In this document: positions 1 through 8,458 of the stretch, piece after piece
Layout: each line of letters starts with the position of its first letter
Position numbering within the stretch: position 1 is the stretch's first letter
Origin: Clostridiales bacterium
GTDB taxonomy: Bacteria; Bacillota; Clostridia; Caldicoprobacterales; UBA3941
DNA length: 44,205 nt
Direction: 5' to 3'
Assembly: GCA_012735575.1 (NCBI GenBank)
Contig: JAAYGY010000067.1
Span: forward strand, 1-44,205
Translations under genes and position numbers: made by a program
The notes under the pieces: generated by a model
The model's input: the letters and a program-made list of their open reading frames with translations, nothing else
Told to the model about the DNA's origin: nothing
Database searches by the model: none

Positions 1-117
1 GAGTAATATATAGGATTTTCTTTTAATGGATTATATTCAAAAAAAAAGAAAATATGTTAATATATATATTAATCTATTGAAGCAGAATTAGTGTTTAATG
101 TTTGGAGGAATTTATTG

Positions 118-2271
118 GTGAATGACATTATTGCAAAGCTAGCCAAGGAGCTAGGAATAAAGGAAAAACAGGTCAAAGACACTGTTACTTTGATAGATGA
201 GGGAAATACCATTCCCTTTATTGCCAGATATAGAAAGGAAGTTACTGGTGGTCTGGATGATTCACTGCTTCGCAATCTCTATGACCGGCTTGTATATCTG
301 CGAAATATTAAGGCCAGGCAGGAGGAGATTATCCGGCTTATAGATGAACAGGGGAAGTTAGACGATGACTTGGTGGAAAAGATACAAAAGGCCAGCACCA
401 TTACAGAGCTTGATGATATCTACAGACCTTATCGCCCCAAAAGGCGAACCCGGGCTACCATAGCCAAAGAAAAAGGGCTGGAACCTCTGGCAGATATAAT
501 CTATGCCCAGCAGCTTATGGCAGGTAACATGCTAGAGCTAGCTGCTTCCTATATAGACCCGGACAAAGAGGTTAATACCTCCCAGGAGGCCTTACAGGGT
601 GCTATGGATATTGTAGCTGAGGTCTTATCGGATAATGCAGACTTAAGAAAGGCCATAAGGGAGTATACCTTTGAGCATGGTTTGCTGGTCACCAAGGGAG
701 ATCCCCAGGAGCAGTCAGTCTATGAAATGTATTATGAATACAGTGAGGCTGTGAAGAAAATAGTCCCCCATAGGGTTTTAGCCATAAATAGAGGAGAGAA
801 GGAAGACTATCTTAGCGTAAAAGTTGAAGTAGATGAAGAGGCTATAATAAGCCTTATTGAGGATATGGTAATAAGCAACAGGCAAAGCATAGTATTTCCC
901 TATATGCAGCAAGCTATTGAAGATTCCTACAAACGCCTTATCGCTCCATCCATAGAGAGGGAGATTAGAGGTCAACTAACGGAAAAAGCCGAGGAACAGG
1001 CTATTAAGGTTTTTGGAGAGAACCTTAATAATCTTTTACTTCAGCCTCCCATAAAGGGTAAGATAGTAATGGGAATAGATCCCGGTTATCGGACTGGTAA
1101 CAAGGTTGCAGTGGTGGATGAAACGGGTAAGGTATTGGATACCGGAGTAGTCTATATGACCCTGCCAAATCACGATAAGGAAAGGGCCAAGGATTACTTA
1201 AAGGCTTTAATTGCCAAGCACAAAGTAGATATAATAGCAATAGGTAATGGGACAGGCTCCAGGGAAACGGAAATAGTGGTAGCAGAACTTATTAAGGAGA
1301 CAGATAATCAAACCTACTATATAATAGTAAATGAAGCGGGGGCTTCTGTATATTCTGCCTCACCACTTGCCAGCGAGGAGTTTCCTGAGTTTGATGTAGC
1401 CTTAAGAAGTGCGGTATCCATAGCAAGAAGGCTTCAGGATCCTTTGGCAGAGCTGGTAAAAATTGATCCTAAGGCCATTGGGGTAGGCCAATACCAGCAT
1501 GATGTAAACCAAAAAAGGCTAGCCGATACCCTGCAGGGTGTGGTGGAAAACTGTGTCAATACTGTGGGAGTAGACTTAAACACTGCCTCTCCTTCTTTGC
1601 TTCAATATGTTGCAGGTATAAGCAAGACCGTTGCCAGAAATATTGTAGCCTATAGAGAAGAGATTGGAAAGTTTAATTCCCGAAAACAGCTTTTAAAGGT
1701 TAGTAAATTAGGCCCTAAGACTTTTGAACAGTGTGCCGGGTTTTTAAGGATACCAGGCGCAGCTAATATACTGGACAACACTGCAGTACATCCAGAGTCC
1801 TATGATGCCACCATAAAACTTCTAGAAATTAAGGGCTATACCCTGGAGGATTTGTCTGCAAGAGGCATAAAAGAGCTGCAAAGGGTTATGGACGCATGGA
1901 ATCTTGAGGAGTTGTCAGCCACCTTAGGCATAGGGATACCAACCTTAAAGGATATTTTAGAGGAATTGAAAAAACCGGGGAGGGATCCCAGGGAGGAACT
2001 GCCTCAGCCAATCCTGCGTACAGATGTCATGGATATAACTGATTTGAAACCTGACATGGTGCTTACAGGAACCGTTCGCAATGTGGTGGATTTTGGTGCC
2101 TTTGTAGACATTGGAGTACATCAGGATGGTTTAGTACATATCTCCCAAATTTCAGACAGCTATGTAAAACATCCCATGGATGTGGTGCAGGTAGGGGATA
2201 TAGTAAAGGTTAGGGTACTAAGCGTAGATGTAGAAAGAAACAGAATATCCTTGACTATGAGAGATGTATAG
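118..2271 (+). CDS. tex: Tex family RNA-binding transcription accessory protein
   Basis: Tex is a cytoplasmic nucleic-acid-binding protein linked to transcription and RNA metabolism; its precise role in Clostridia is not settled. The 717-residue product has the usual family length and order: an N-terminal helical region opening DIIAKLAKELGIKEKQV, a YqgF/RNase H-like domain (about residues 315-450, GIDPGYRTGNKVAVVD), helix-hairpin-helix motifs (about 485-560) and a C-terminal S1 domain (about 645-715, GTVRNVVDFGAFVDIGVHQDGL). I chose the GTG at 118 because a GGAGG lies 9 bases upstream and the protein then begins as Tex proteins do; an upstream in-frame GTG at 91 has no such site. It is followed 40 bp later by an amidohydrolase gene. 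Identification is firm. Confidence 0.96.
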   Translation: MNDIIAKLAKELGIKEKQVKDTVTLIDEGNTIPFIARYRKEVTGGLDDSLLRNLYDRLVYLRNIKARQEEIIRLIDEQGKLDDDLVEKIQKASTITELDDIYRPYRPKRRTRATIAKEKGLEPLADIIYAQQLMAGNMLELAASYIDPDKEVNTSQEALQGAMDIVAEVLSDNADLRKAIREYTFEHGLLVTKGDPQEQSVYEMYYEYSEAVKKIVPHRVLAINRGEKEDYLSVKVEVDEEAIISLIEDMVISNRQSIVFPYMQQAIEDSYKRLIAPSIEREIRGQLTEKAEEQAIKVFGENLNNLLLQPPIKGKIVMGIDPGYRTGNKVAVVDETGKVLDTGVVYMTLPNHDKERAKDYLKALIAKHKVDIIAIGNGTGSRETEIVVAELIKETDNQTYYIIVNEAGASVYSASPLASEEFPEFDVALRSAVSIARRLQDPLAELVKIDPKAIGVGQYQHDVNQKRLADTLQGVVENCVNTVGVDLNTASPSLLQYVAGISKTVARNIVAYREEIGKFNSRKQLLKVSKLGPKTFEQCAGFLRIPGAANILDNTAVHPESYDATIKLLEIKGYTLEDLSARGIKELQRVMDAWNLEELSATLGIGIPTLKDILEELKKPGRDPREELPQPILRTDVMDITDLKPDMVLTGTVRNVVDFGAFVDIGVHQDGLVHISQISDSYVKHPMDVVQVGDIVKVRVLSVDVERNRISLTMRDV

Positions 2272-2311
2272 CTTTCATGGTAAATAACTATAAAGAATTG
2301 GGGGTCATAAA

Positions 2312-3472
2312 ATGATTTTAATTAAAAATGGTAAGGTTCTTACCATGAGCCATAAGGTATATGAAAAAGGCGATGTACTTATTAAGGGAAAAGAAATTGT
2401 ACAAGTAGGTGAAAACTTAGAAGCGCCGGAAGGTGCTCAGATTATTGATGCACAGGGCATGTGGGTTATGCCGGGGATAATAGATGCTCATTGTCATATA
2501 GGAATGTGGGAGGATGGAATAGGATTTGAAGGTGCTGACGGAAACGAAGCTACCAATCCTGTTACTCCAGAGCTTAGAGCAATTGACGGCATAAACCCTG
2601 AGGACAACTGTTTCCGGGAGGCCAGGGAAAGTGGTATAACCTCTGTGGTAACCGGGCCTGGAAGTGCTAACGTCATTGGAGGTCAATTCGCTGCCCTTAA
2701 GACCTATGGAAGACGTGTGGATGATATGGTATTTAAAGAGCCTTTAGCTCTGAAGGTTGCCTTTGGTGAAAATCCCAAGCGGGTATATAATGGTCAGCGC
2801 AAATCTCCCAGCACCCGTATGGCCACAGCTGCAATCCTCAGGCAGAACTTAATAAAAGCCCAGGAATACAAGAAAAAGCTGGAAAAGGGCAAGGAAGATC
2901 CCGATAAGATGCCGGAGCGGGATTTGCAGATGGAGATTATGGTCAAGGTATTAAACCGGGAAATTCCCATAAAAGCACATGCTCACAGGGCTGATGATAT
3001 TTTAACGGCTATTAGAATTGCCAAGGAGTTTGACATTGATATTACCATAGAACATTGTACTGAGGGACATAGGATTGCTGATTATCTGATAGAGGAAAAT
3101 GCCAAAGTAATACTAGGACCTCTACTCAGCGACCGAAGCAAGGTGGAACTGAAGAACATGTCCTTTAAAGCGCCCGGTATTCTTTCCAAGGCTGGACTGA
3201 AAGTTGCCATTATGACAGATCATCCTGTCATTCCCGTACAATACCTGCCTGTATGTGCTGCCATTGCCGTTAAAGAGGGTATGGATGAAATGGAGGCTCT
3301 AAAGGCCATAACCATAAATGCCGCCGAGATTACAGGTATAGCAGACAGGGTAGGAAGCCTGGAAACTGGCAAGGATGCGGATGTTGTAATCTTTGACGGG
3401 CATCCTTTGGATTTTCGATCTAAAGCTGTTTGGGTATTAATAGAGGGAAATATTGTTAAAAAACCTGAATAG
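2312..3472 (+). CDS. Amidohydrolase (imidazolonepropionase-like family)
   Basis: This is a metal-dependent hydrolase of the amidohydrolase superfamily, 386 residues, cytoplasmic, with no signal peptide. Visible hallmarks are the N-terminal beta-sandwich (MILIKNGKVLTMS), the first metal motif H-C-H in GIIDAHCHIG (about residue 60), later metal histidines in KAHAHRADD (about 222) and IEHCTEGH (about 247), the catalytic aspartate in MTDHPVIP (about 303), and the C-terminal GSLETGKDADVVIFDGHP typical of the family. The substrate cannot be read from the sequence. Relatives act on cyclic amides, imidazolone rings or proline dipeptides. It starts 40 bp after tex behind a GGGGG-rich ribosome binding site and may be cotranscribed with it. 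Confidence 0.9.
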   Translation: MILIKNGKVLTMSHKVYEKGDVLIKGKEIVQVGENLEAPEGAQIIDAQGMWVMPGIIDAHCHIGMWEDGIGFEGADGNEATNPVTPELRAIDGINPEDNCFREARESGITSVVTGPGSANVIGGQFAALKTYGRRVDDMVFKEPLALKVAFGENPKRVYNGQRKSPSTRMATAAILRQNLIKAQEYKKKLEKGKEDPDKMPERDLQMEIMVKVLNREIPIKAHAHRADDILTAIRIAKEFDIDITIEHCTEGHRIADYLIEENAKVILGPLLSDRSKVELKNMSFKAPGILSKAGLKVAIMTDHPVIPVQYLPVCAAIAVKEGMDEMEALKAITINAAEITGIADRVGSLETGKDADVVIFDGHPLDFRSKAVWVLIEGNIVKKPE

Positions 3473-3485
3473 TAAAAAAATTAAC

Positions 3486-3514
3486 TTGATTTTTTATAGT
3501 AACTAACGTATTAT
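3486..3514 (+). promoter_or_regulatory. Sigma-A promoter of the ribU leader
   Basis: TTGATT (3486-3491) and TATTAT (3509-3514) are separated by 17 bases and lie about 30 bp upstream of the FMN riboswitch. Predicted by eye from the hexamers and spacing. Confidence 0.6.
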
Positions 3515-3541
3515 ATAGGTGACAATTGAATATATATAAAT

Positions 3542-3660
3542 TATCCTTCGGGGCAGGGTGGAATTCCCTACCGGCGGTATAGCCCGCGACTCCTTCGAAA
3601 TGAAGGATTGACCCAGTGAAATTCTGGGGCCGACAGTTAAAGTCTGGATGGGAGAAGGTG
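3542..3660 (+). promoter_or_regulatory. FMN riboswitch (RFN element)
   Basis: The leader carries the conserved RFN sequence blocks in order: CCTTCGGGGCAGGGTG, ATTCCCTACCGGCGGT, AGCCCGCGA, a variable hairpin (TCCTTC-GAAATGAAGGA), then CCAGTGAAATTCTGG, CCGACAGT and TCTGGATGGGAGAAGG. CCTTC (3545-3549) pairs with GAAGG (3654-3658) to close P1. The known role is to bind FMN and reduce expression of flavin synthesis or uptake genes. Here it sits upstream of ribU, with an intrinsic terminator between aptamer and gene, so control by premature termination is expected. Confidence 0.97.
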
Positions 3661-3698
3661 GTGATCTTGTGATTATCTTATGTCGTAATGGATAGATT

Positions 3699-3726
3699 CC
3701 CCCGAAGTTTTCGGGGGTTTTTGTTT
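3699..3726 (+). terminator. Riboswitch-linked intrinsic terminator
   Basis: CCCCCGAA (3699-3706) pairs with TTCGGGGG (3710-3717) and is followed by TTTTTGTTTT. It lies about 40 bp after the FMN aptamer and before ribU, so it is the likely expression platform. About 120 bp of T-rich leader follow before the ribU start, in which I see only the ribosome binding site. Confidence 0.9.
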
Positions 3727-3845
3727 TGTAAGGATATTGAAAGCTGGTTAAGTTAAGTTGAGTTTTGTAAATTTGTTTAGTTTTGTATTATTGGGACATT
3801 AATTTTAATTGTTGGGATATTAAGTTTATTGGAGGAGGATTAAAA

Positions 3846-4466
3846 ATGATAGACCAAAAATCCATAAAAGAGGAATATTTATCTCCTAAAATATATACTT
3901 TAAACGGAATAGTCAAGATTGCCTTGTTATCTGCCATTGCTTTTATATTAATGCTATTGGAGCTGCCACTACCTTTATTTCCTGCATTCTTGAAAATTGA
4001 CCTTAGTGACCTGCCAGCATTGATAGGTGGTTTTGCTCTGGGACCTGTAGCATCTATTATAATACAGCTGATAAAGAATATACTTCACTTTATTTTTAAG
4101 AATGATGGTACCGGAGGTGCCGGTAATCTGGCTAACTTCATAGTAGGCATTAGCTTTACCGTACCAGCAGCCATTATATATATAAAAAACAGAACCAAAA
4201 AAGGCGCCCTTATAGGAATGGTAGTGGGAACCATCTCTCTGATTATACTGGCTTCCCTTGCAAATTACTTTGTTTTAATCCCCCTATATGCCAAGCTTTA
4301 TTCAATGGATGTTGTAATGGATTTAATGACTAAGGCTAATAACTTTATAGTGGACGTTAAAACCTACGTAATATTTGCAGTTGTTCCCTTTAACCTGATC
4401 AAGGCAATCTTTACATCAGTCATAACTCTTTTGATCTATAAAAAAGTTTCTCCCTTGCTAAAGTAG
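3846..4466 (+). CDS. ribU: Riboflavin ECF transporter S component RibU
   Basis: RibU is the membrane substrate-binding subunit for riboflavin of an energy-coupling-factor transporter; it works with a shared EcfA-EcfA'-EcfT module that is not in this window. The 206-residue protein has about five to six hydrophobic segments. Its N-terminal third (KIALLSAIAFILMLLELPLPLFPAFLKIDLSDLPALIGGFALGPV) matches the family, as does the KNDGTGGAGNLANFIVG loop. The start at 3846 follows a strong GGAGGAGG (3831-3838); reading the frame further upstream would add residues encoded by AT-rich leader. The FMN riboswitch directly upstream independently supports a flavin role. A hairpin terminator follows at 4527-4560. 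Confidence 0.95.
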   Translation: MIDQKSIKEEYLSPKIYTLNGIVKIALLSAIAFILMLLELPLPLFPAFLKIDLSDLPALIGGFALGPVASIIIQLIKNILHFIFKNDGTGGAGNLANFIVGISFTVPAAIIYIKNRTKKGALIGMVVGTISLIILASLANYFVLIPLYAKLYSMDVVMDLMTKANNFIVDVKTYVIFAVVPFNLIKAIFTSVITLLIYKKVSPLLK

Positions 4467-4510
4467 CAGCTTCCACCGGTAGGATGCCGGTTTGTATGCA
4501 GTAGACTTTT
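4466..4510. repeat. Partial copy of a GC-rich hairpin repeat
   Basis: The segment starting at the ribU stop codon resembles the core of the 17380-17709 element: both read GCAGCTTCCACCGG, then AGGA-GCCGGTTTG, a GCxGTAG block and a T-run, with roughly 38 of 45 positions equal by eye alignment (4466-4510 against 17540-17584). The inner ACCGGT/GCCGGT arms form a hairpin. It immediately precedes another terminator-like hairpin. Confidence 0.65.
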
Positions 4511-4526
4511 TTAAATTAAATGTATA

Positions 4527-4560
4527 AAGGGAGCCGGATTTCCGGCTCCTTTGTTGTTTT
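4527..4560 (+). terminator. Intrinsic terminator after ribU
   Basis: GGGAGCCGGA pairs with TCCGGCTCC, with the tip at 4539-4540, followed by TTTGTTGTTTTT. This strong hairpin separates ribU from the tsaE promoter. Confidence 0.88.
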
Positions 4561-4572
4561 TGGATAAATATC

Positions 4573-4601
4573 TTGTTATACTGAAGAAATAAGGATATAA
4601 T
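4573..4601 (+). promoter_or_regulatory. Sigma-A promoter of the tsaE operon
   Basis: TTGTTA (4573-4578) and a perfect TATAAT (4596-4601) are 17 bases apart, about 60 bp upstream of tsaE. Confidence 0.75.
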
Positions 4602-4660
4602 AAGTACGGTTTTGTTTTCCAAGGATTAAAGGTATAATCATGTTATATGGAGATAGTGAT

Positions 4661-5128
4661 ATGAGGGAAATTAGAACTTATAGTGAAAAGGAAACTGAAC
4701 AGCTAGGTAAAAAAATCGGTAAACTGGCCTGGCCGGGTATGATCATACTCCTAAGAGGAGATTTAGGGACAGGCAAGACAGTACTGACCCGGGGCATTGC
4801 AAGGGGATTAGGTATAGACGAACCCATTACAAGCCCTACATATACTTTATTACATCAATATATTGGTAGACTGCCTTTATATCATTTTGACATATATCGT
4901 TTGACAGACCCTGAGGAGATGTATGATTTAGATTACGAAGAATTTTTTTATGGTCAAGGGGTGTCAGTGGTAGAGTGGCCTGAGAGGATGGAGGATCTAG
5001 GTCCTCATGAGTACTTGGAGATAAGGATAGGCAAAAACCTTGACCATGAGGGCGAGGAACGAATTATTAGGATAAAACCTGTAGGTGAAGAATACAAGAA
5101 ATTTGCAAAGGACTTGATGGATATATGA
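4661..5128 (+). CDS. tsaE: tRNA t6A synthesis ATPase TsaE
   Basis: TsaE is the P-loop ATPase that supports the TsaB-TsaD complex in making threonylcarbamoyl-A37 on ANN-decoding tRNAs. The 155-residue protein shows Walker A GDLGTGKT (about 34-41), the switch-like TSPTYTLLHQY (about 59-69), HFDIYRL and the conserved VVEWPERM motif near residue 107. The ATG at 4661 has a GGAGA 7 bases upstream and gives the usual start (MREIRTYSEKETEQLG); the in-frame ATG at 4640 lacks a good site. It overlaps tsaB by 4 bases, indicating translational coupling. First gene of a five-gene operon. Confidence 0.96.
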   Translation: MREIRTYSEKETEQLGKKIGKLAWPGMIILLRGDLGTGKTVLTRGIARGLGIDEPITSPTYTLLHQYIGRLPLYHFDIYRLTDPEEMYDLDYEEFFYGQGVSVVEWPERMEDLGPHEYLEIRIGKNLDHEGEERIIRIKPVGEEYKKFAKDLMDI

Positions 5129-5820
5129 ATGTATTAGCAGTTGAATCTTCTGGAATGGTGGCTGCCGTAGCCCTGGCTAGAGAGGGCAAACTTGTGGGGG
5201 AATATTATTTGGATCATGAAAGAACCCATTCCCAACATTTAATGCCACTTATAGACCAATTGTTATACGGTGTAGGTATAAAGCTTTCCGATATAGATGT
5301 TTTTGCAGCATCAAAAGGGCCTGGTTCCTTTACCGGCCTTAGAATTGGAATAGCCACAGTAAAAGGTTTGGCTCAGGCTGTAGATAAGCCGGTATTGGGA
5401 GTTGCTACCCTGGATGGATTAGCCTATAACCTGATAAGCAGGGAGGGCTTAATCTGCCCTATTATGGATGCAAGAAGGGAGCAGGTATATACCTCAATAT
5501 ACCGGTCAAAGGGTGATCTTCAGCGCTTAGATGATTATATGGCTATCCCGGTTGTTGAATTGATACAAAAACTAAAAACATATGATGAACCAGTCATGTT
5601 TAATGGCGATGGAGTTGCGGTATATTGGGATATTATAAAAGCAGAGCTGGGGGATAAGGCCTTGATGGCACCAATAAATCTTCTTACGCAACGGGCTTCT
5701 TCCATTGCATGTATCGCATTGGAGAGGTTTAAGTCTGGTGACGCCCAAAACTATACGGAATTATTACCTTTTTACCTCAGAAAGTCCCAGGCTGAACAAA
5801 AATTTGCTAAGAAAGGCTAG
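5125..5820 (+). CDS. tsaB: tRNA t6A synthesis scaffold TsaB
   Basis: TsaB is the catalytically inactive ASKHA-fold partner of TsaD and is required for t6A formation. The 231-residue protein has the TsaB N-terminus (MNVLAVESSGMVAAVAL), the RTHSQHLMPLI motif near residue 33, and the conserved AASKGPGSFTGLRIGIATVKGLA (split here: KGPGSFTGLR at about 66-75) followed by PVLGVATLDGLA. Length is normal for the family. It starts inside the tsaE stop (4-base overlap) and is followed 13 bp later by rimI. Confidence 0.96.
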   Translation: MNVLAVESSGMVAAVALAREGKLVGEYYLDHERTHSQHLMPLIDQLLYGVGIKLSDIDVFAASKGPGSFTGLRIGIATVKGLAQAVDKPVLGVATLDGLAYNLISREGLICPIMDARREQVYTSIYRSKGDLQRLDDYMAIPVVELIQKLKTYDEPVMFNGDGVAVYWDIIKAELGDKALMAPINLLTQRASSIACIALERFKSGDAQNYTELLPFYLRKSQAEQKFAKKG

Positions 5821-5833
5821 GTAGAAGCTGGCT

Positions 5834-6292
5834 ATGGAGGAGCTTTGGATACGGCCCATGAAAGTAGAAGATATAGATGAGGTACTTAAGATTGAGAGGT
5901 TATGCTTTTCAACCCCCTGGTCTCGCGAGGCTTTTAGAGCTGAAATAGAGGGCAATCATTGTGCCCGGTATTTGGTGGCTGAATTGGGTGGCCTTGTAGT
6001 TGGTTTCGGAGGAATGTGGATTATATTGGATGAAGCCCATATAACCAACATAGGGGTACATCCCCACTATAGAGGCCGGGGAATAGGGGAAGCCATAATG
6101 AGGGGGCTGATAGAGACAGCATCCCGTCTTAAGGTAGAAGGTATGACCCTGGAAGTGAGAGTATCCAACGTAATTGCCCAAAATCTGTACAAAAAGCTAG
6201 GATTTGTAAGTGTGGGGGTTCGGAAGGGATACTATTCAGATAACGGAGAAGATGCGCTTATTATGTGGAGGAATAAGTATACTAAAGTGTAG
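5834..6292 (+). CDS. rimI: Ribosomal protein alanine N-acetyltransferase RimI-like
   Basis: This GNAT-fold acetyltransferase of 152 residues is annotated RimI from its family features and operon position; RimI acetylates the N-terminal alanine of ribosomal protein bS18 in E. coli. Visible motifs: the N-terminal IRPMKVEDIDEVLKIERLCF, the SREAFRAEI block, the acetyl-CoA loop VHPHYRGRGIGEAIM (about 77-91) and the EVRVSNVIAQNLYKKLGF substrate/CoA region (about 117-134), all standard for RimI. The rimI gene lies between tsaB and tsaD in many Firmicutes. Substrate is inferred, not shown. Confidence 0.9.
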   Translation: MEELWIRPMKVEDIDEVLKIERLCFSTPWSREAFRAEIEGNHCARYLVAELGGLVVGFGGMWIILDEAHITNIGVHPHYRGRGIGEAIMRGLIETASRLKVEGMTLEVRVSNVIAQNLYKKLGFVSVGVRKGYYSDNGEDALIMWRNKYTKV

Positions 6293-6305
6293 CGGGGGTA
6301 TAGGT

Positions 6306-7022
6306 TTGAATAAGGCAAGTTCATGTTTTTTTACTGGCTTGTTGGGAATAACAGCTGTTTTACTATTAATTACAGGGCTTTTTATAAGTTCAATTATGCA
6401 GGTTGCCTTTGACATGGATTTCTATGACAGAGAATATAAGAAACTGGATATTTCCCAGTCTACGGGAATGAGTCAGCAGCATCTTTTAAACACGACCAAG
6501 GAGCTGCTAAATTATTTAAAGGATAAACGGGATGATTTAAACATATCAGCCATAGTACATGGGAAAGAACGACTGGTGTTTAATCAAAGAGAGATTGACC
6601 ATATGGTAGATGTAAAGGACTTATTTACACTGGGCTTTAGGCTCAGATGGATCTCTTTTGGTTTTTTTGGCTTAATTGTGGTTTTGCTACTATGGCTTAA
6701 AGGCAAAGCAGCCTTGAGAACTTTAAGTATTTCATATCTAACAGTCCTGGCCATATTTGCAGTACTATTCATAGTACTGCTTATACTAATGTCTATGGAC
6801 TTTACTGCAGTCTGGAATGGATTTCATTATATAGCCTTTAGTAATGATTTATGGATTCTAGATCCAGAAACGGATATACTAATTCAGATGGTTCCGGAGC
6901 CATTTTTTTATGATACAGTTATTAGGATTCTAAGTATATTTGGCACAGCTTTGGCTGTCCTGGCTATATTATCTATTATTATGTTATTAAAATCAGCCAG
7001 ACGGAGAAGGATCAACAGATAA
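6306..7022 (+). CDS. lit: TIGR01906/DUF1461 membrane protein, Lit-like lipoprotein transacylase candidate
   Basis: A 238-residue integral membrane protein with four predicted membrane segments (about residues 9-30, 117-137, 147-168 and 213-233). It carries family hallmarks of TIGR01906: REIDHMVDVKDLF (about residue 97) and GFHYIAFSNDLWILDP (about 178), then MVPEPFFYD. To my knowledge the characterised member is Lit, which moves an acyl chain from glycerol to the N-terminal cysteine of lipoproteins, and two conserved histidines are essential; the H of DHM and the H of GFHY are the matching candidates. The TTG start at 6306 follows a GCGGGGG and lies 13 bp after rimI. Family assignment is good; enzymatic function is inferred. 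It sits between rimI and tsaD. Confidence 0.75.
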   Translation: MNKASSCFFTGLLGITAVLLLITGLFISSIMQVAFDMDFYDREYKKLDISQSTGMSQQHLLNTTKELLNYLKDKRDDLNISAIVHGKERLVFNQREIDHMVDVKDLFTLGFRLRWISFGFFGLIVVLLLWLKGKAALRTLSISYLTVLAIFAVLFIVLLILMSMDFTAVWNGFHYIAFSNDLWILDPETDILIQMVPEPFFYDTVIRILSIFGTALAVLAILSIIMLLKSARRRRINR

Positions 7023-7058
7023 CAAGACTGAAAATGCTATAGATGAAAAGGTGAAAAG

Positions 7059-8129
7059 ATGACATACTTTAGTGAAATGAAGGAAAAGGTTAAAAATATA
7101 AAGCATAAGAATGAAATAATAATATTGGGAATTGAGACATCCTGTGATGAAACTTCAGCAGCGGTTGTAAGAAATGGAAGGGAAGTACTGGGGCATAAGA
7201 TAGCTTCTCAGATCGAACTGCACAAAAAATATGGAGGAGTGGTACCCGAGATAGCATCCCGCAAGCATATCGAGGTCATAAACCCCATAATTGACGAAAC
7301 CATAGAAGAAGCGGGGGTTACCTTAGCTGACCTGGATGCGGTGGCGGTAACCCATGGTCCTGGCCTGGTAGGTGCACTGCTGGTGGGAGTTTCTACCGCT
7401 AAGGCTTTGGCCTATGGACTGAATATTCCTTTAATAGGTGTTCATCATATAGAAGGGCATATATGTGCCAACTATATAGCACACCAGGAACTAACACCTC
7501 CCTTTTTAAGTCTGGTGGTATCTGGAGGTCATACCCATTTAATTTGGGCTAAGGACTATGGTGAATATGAGATACTGGGACAAACCCTGGACGATGCCGC
7601 GGGAGAGGCCTACGATAAGATAGCCAGAACTTTGGAGCTAGGGTATCCTGGAGGCCCCATAATAGATAAACTAGCTAAAGAGGGAGATGCCAACTCTGTA
7701 GAATTTCCTAGACCTTATATAAAAGACCCTCATTATAATTTTAGCTTTAGTGGCCTAAAGACCGCTGTTATAAACTATCTCCATACTTTGAATCAGAGGG
7801 GTCAAAAATATAGGGTAGAGGATATAGCAGCCAGTTTTCAGCAGGCTGTTATAGACGTACTGGTGGATAAAACTATCAAAGCTGCCCAGGATATCAAGAC
7901 AGATAAAGTGGTATTGGCAGGGGGTGTGGCTGCCAATTCAGCTTTGAGGGATCAGCTGGGGCAGAGCTGCCAGGAGAGGGGAATTAAGCTATATTATCCC
8001 AATTTACTGCTGTGTACTGACAATGGAGCCATGATAGCCTGTGCAGGATATTACAGGCTTTTGAAAGGTAAGATATCCGATCTTAACTTAAATGCAGTGC
8101 CTGGCCTGGCTTTAATTAATAAAATATAA
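7059..8129 (+). CDS. tsaD: tRNA threonylcarbamoyladenosine synthase subunit TsaD
   Basis: TsaD transfers the threonylcarbamoyl group from threonylcarbamoyl-AMP to A37 of tRNA. The 356-residue protein has [16 protein letters not shown], the [12 protein letters not shown] block (about 64-75), the metal-binding HHIEGH (about 128-133, HxxxH), VSGGHTHL, and the C-terminal [13 protein letters not shown] and [12 protein letters not shown] motifs. The N-terminus carries about 20 extra residues ([18 protein letters not shown]) before the usual start; the ATG at 7059 has an AAAAGG upstream, and ATG at 7077 is a possible alternative. Last gene of the t6A operon; a bidirectional terminator follows. Confidence 0.97.
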   Translation: MTYFSEMKEKVKNIKHKNEIIILGIETSCDETSAAVVRNGREVLGHKIASQIELHKKYGGVVPEIASRKHIEVINPIIDETIEEAGVTLADLDAVAVTHGPGLVGALLVGVSTAKALAYGLNIPLIGVHHIEGHICANYIAHQELTPPFLSLVVSGGHTHLIWAKDYGEYEILGQTLDDAAGEAYDKIARTLELGYPGGPIIDKLAKEGDANSVEFPRPYIKDPHYNFSFSGLKTAVINYLHTLNQRGQKYRVEDIAASFQQAVIDVLVDKTIKAAQDIKTDKVVLAGGVAANSALRDQLGQSCQERGIKLYYPNLLLCTDNGAMIACAGYYRLLKGKISDLNLNAVPGLALINKI

Positions 8130-8145
8130 AGGAAAAACCAAACAA

Positions 8146-8171
8146 AAAAGCAGCTAAATTTAGCTGCTTTT
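8146..8171. terminator. Bidirectional terminator between tsaD and DUF378 gene
   Basis: AAAAGCAGCTAAA pairs with TTTAGCTGCTTTT as a perfect palindrome, flanked by A-run and T-run, so it can end transcription from both convergent genes. Confidence 0.88.
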
Positions 8172-8189
8172 ACTTTTACATTAGGGTGT

Positions 8190-8387
8190 TTAAGTAGCTC
8201 TTTCCCTATCCCTGAACAATAGGGTGATGGCATATAAGCCTGCCAAGCCTACCAGAGAATAGATTATTCGGCTAAGTATAGCGTCTTGTCCGCCAAATAA
8301 AGAGGCTACCAGATCAAATTGAAACAATCCGATCAAACCCCAATTTAATGCACCGATTATTACAAGAATAAGAGATAAACGATCCAT
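8190..8387 (-). CDS. DUF378 small membrane protein
   Basis: A 65-residue protein of two membrane segments, opening MDRLSLILVIIGALNWGLIGLF and continuing with the DLVASLFGG and RIIYSLVGLAGLYAI blocks characteristic of the DUF378 family, whose function is unknown. The start is the ATG ending at 8387, with AGGAG 8 bases upstream. It stands alone between the helicase gene and the t6A operon and shares a terminator hairpin with tsaD. Confidence 0.9.
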   Translation of the reverse strand: MDRLSLILVIIGALNWGLIGLFQFDLVASLFGGQDAILSRIIYSLVGLAGLYAITLLFRDRERAT

Positions 8388-8458
8388 CAAACCAACTCCT
8401 ATTTATTGTTTATACCTATAGTATATCCACAATAAAGGGATTGATTCTATAATTAAGC

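Noticed and set aside
3783-3845. N-terminal extension of RibU from an upstream TTG
   Set aside because: The extra residues are encoded by AT-rich leader containing the GGAGGAGG ribosome binding site used by the ATG at 3846.
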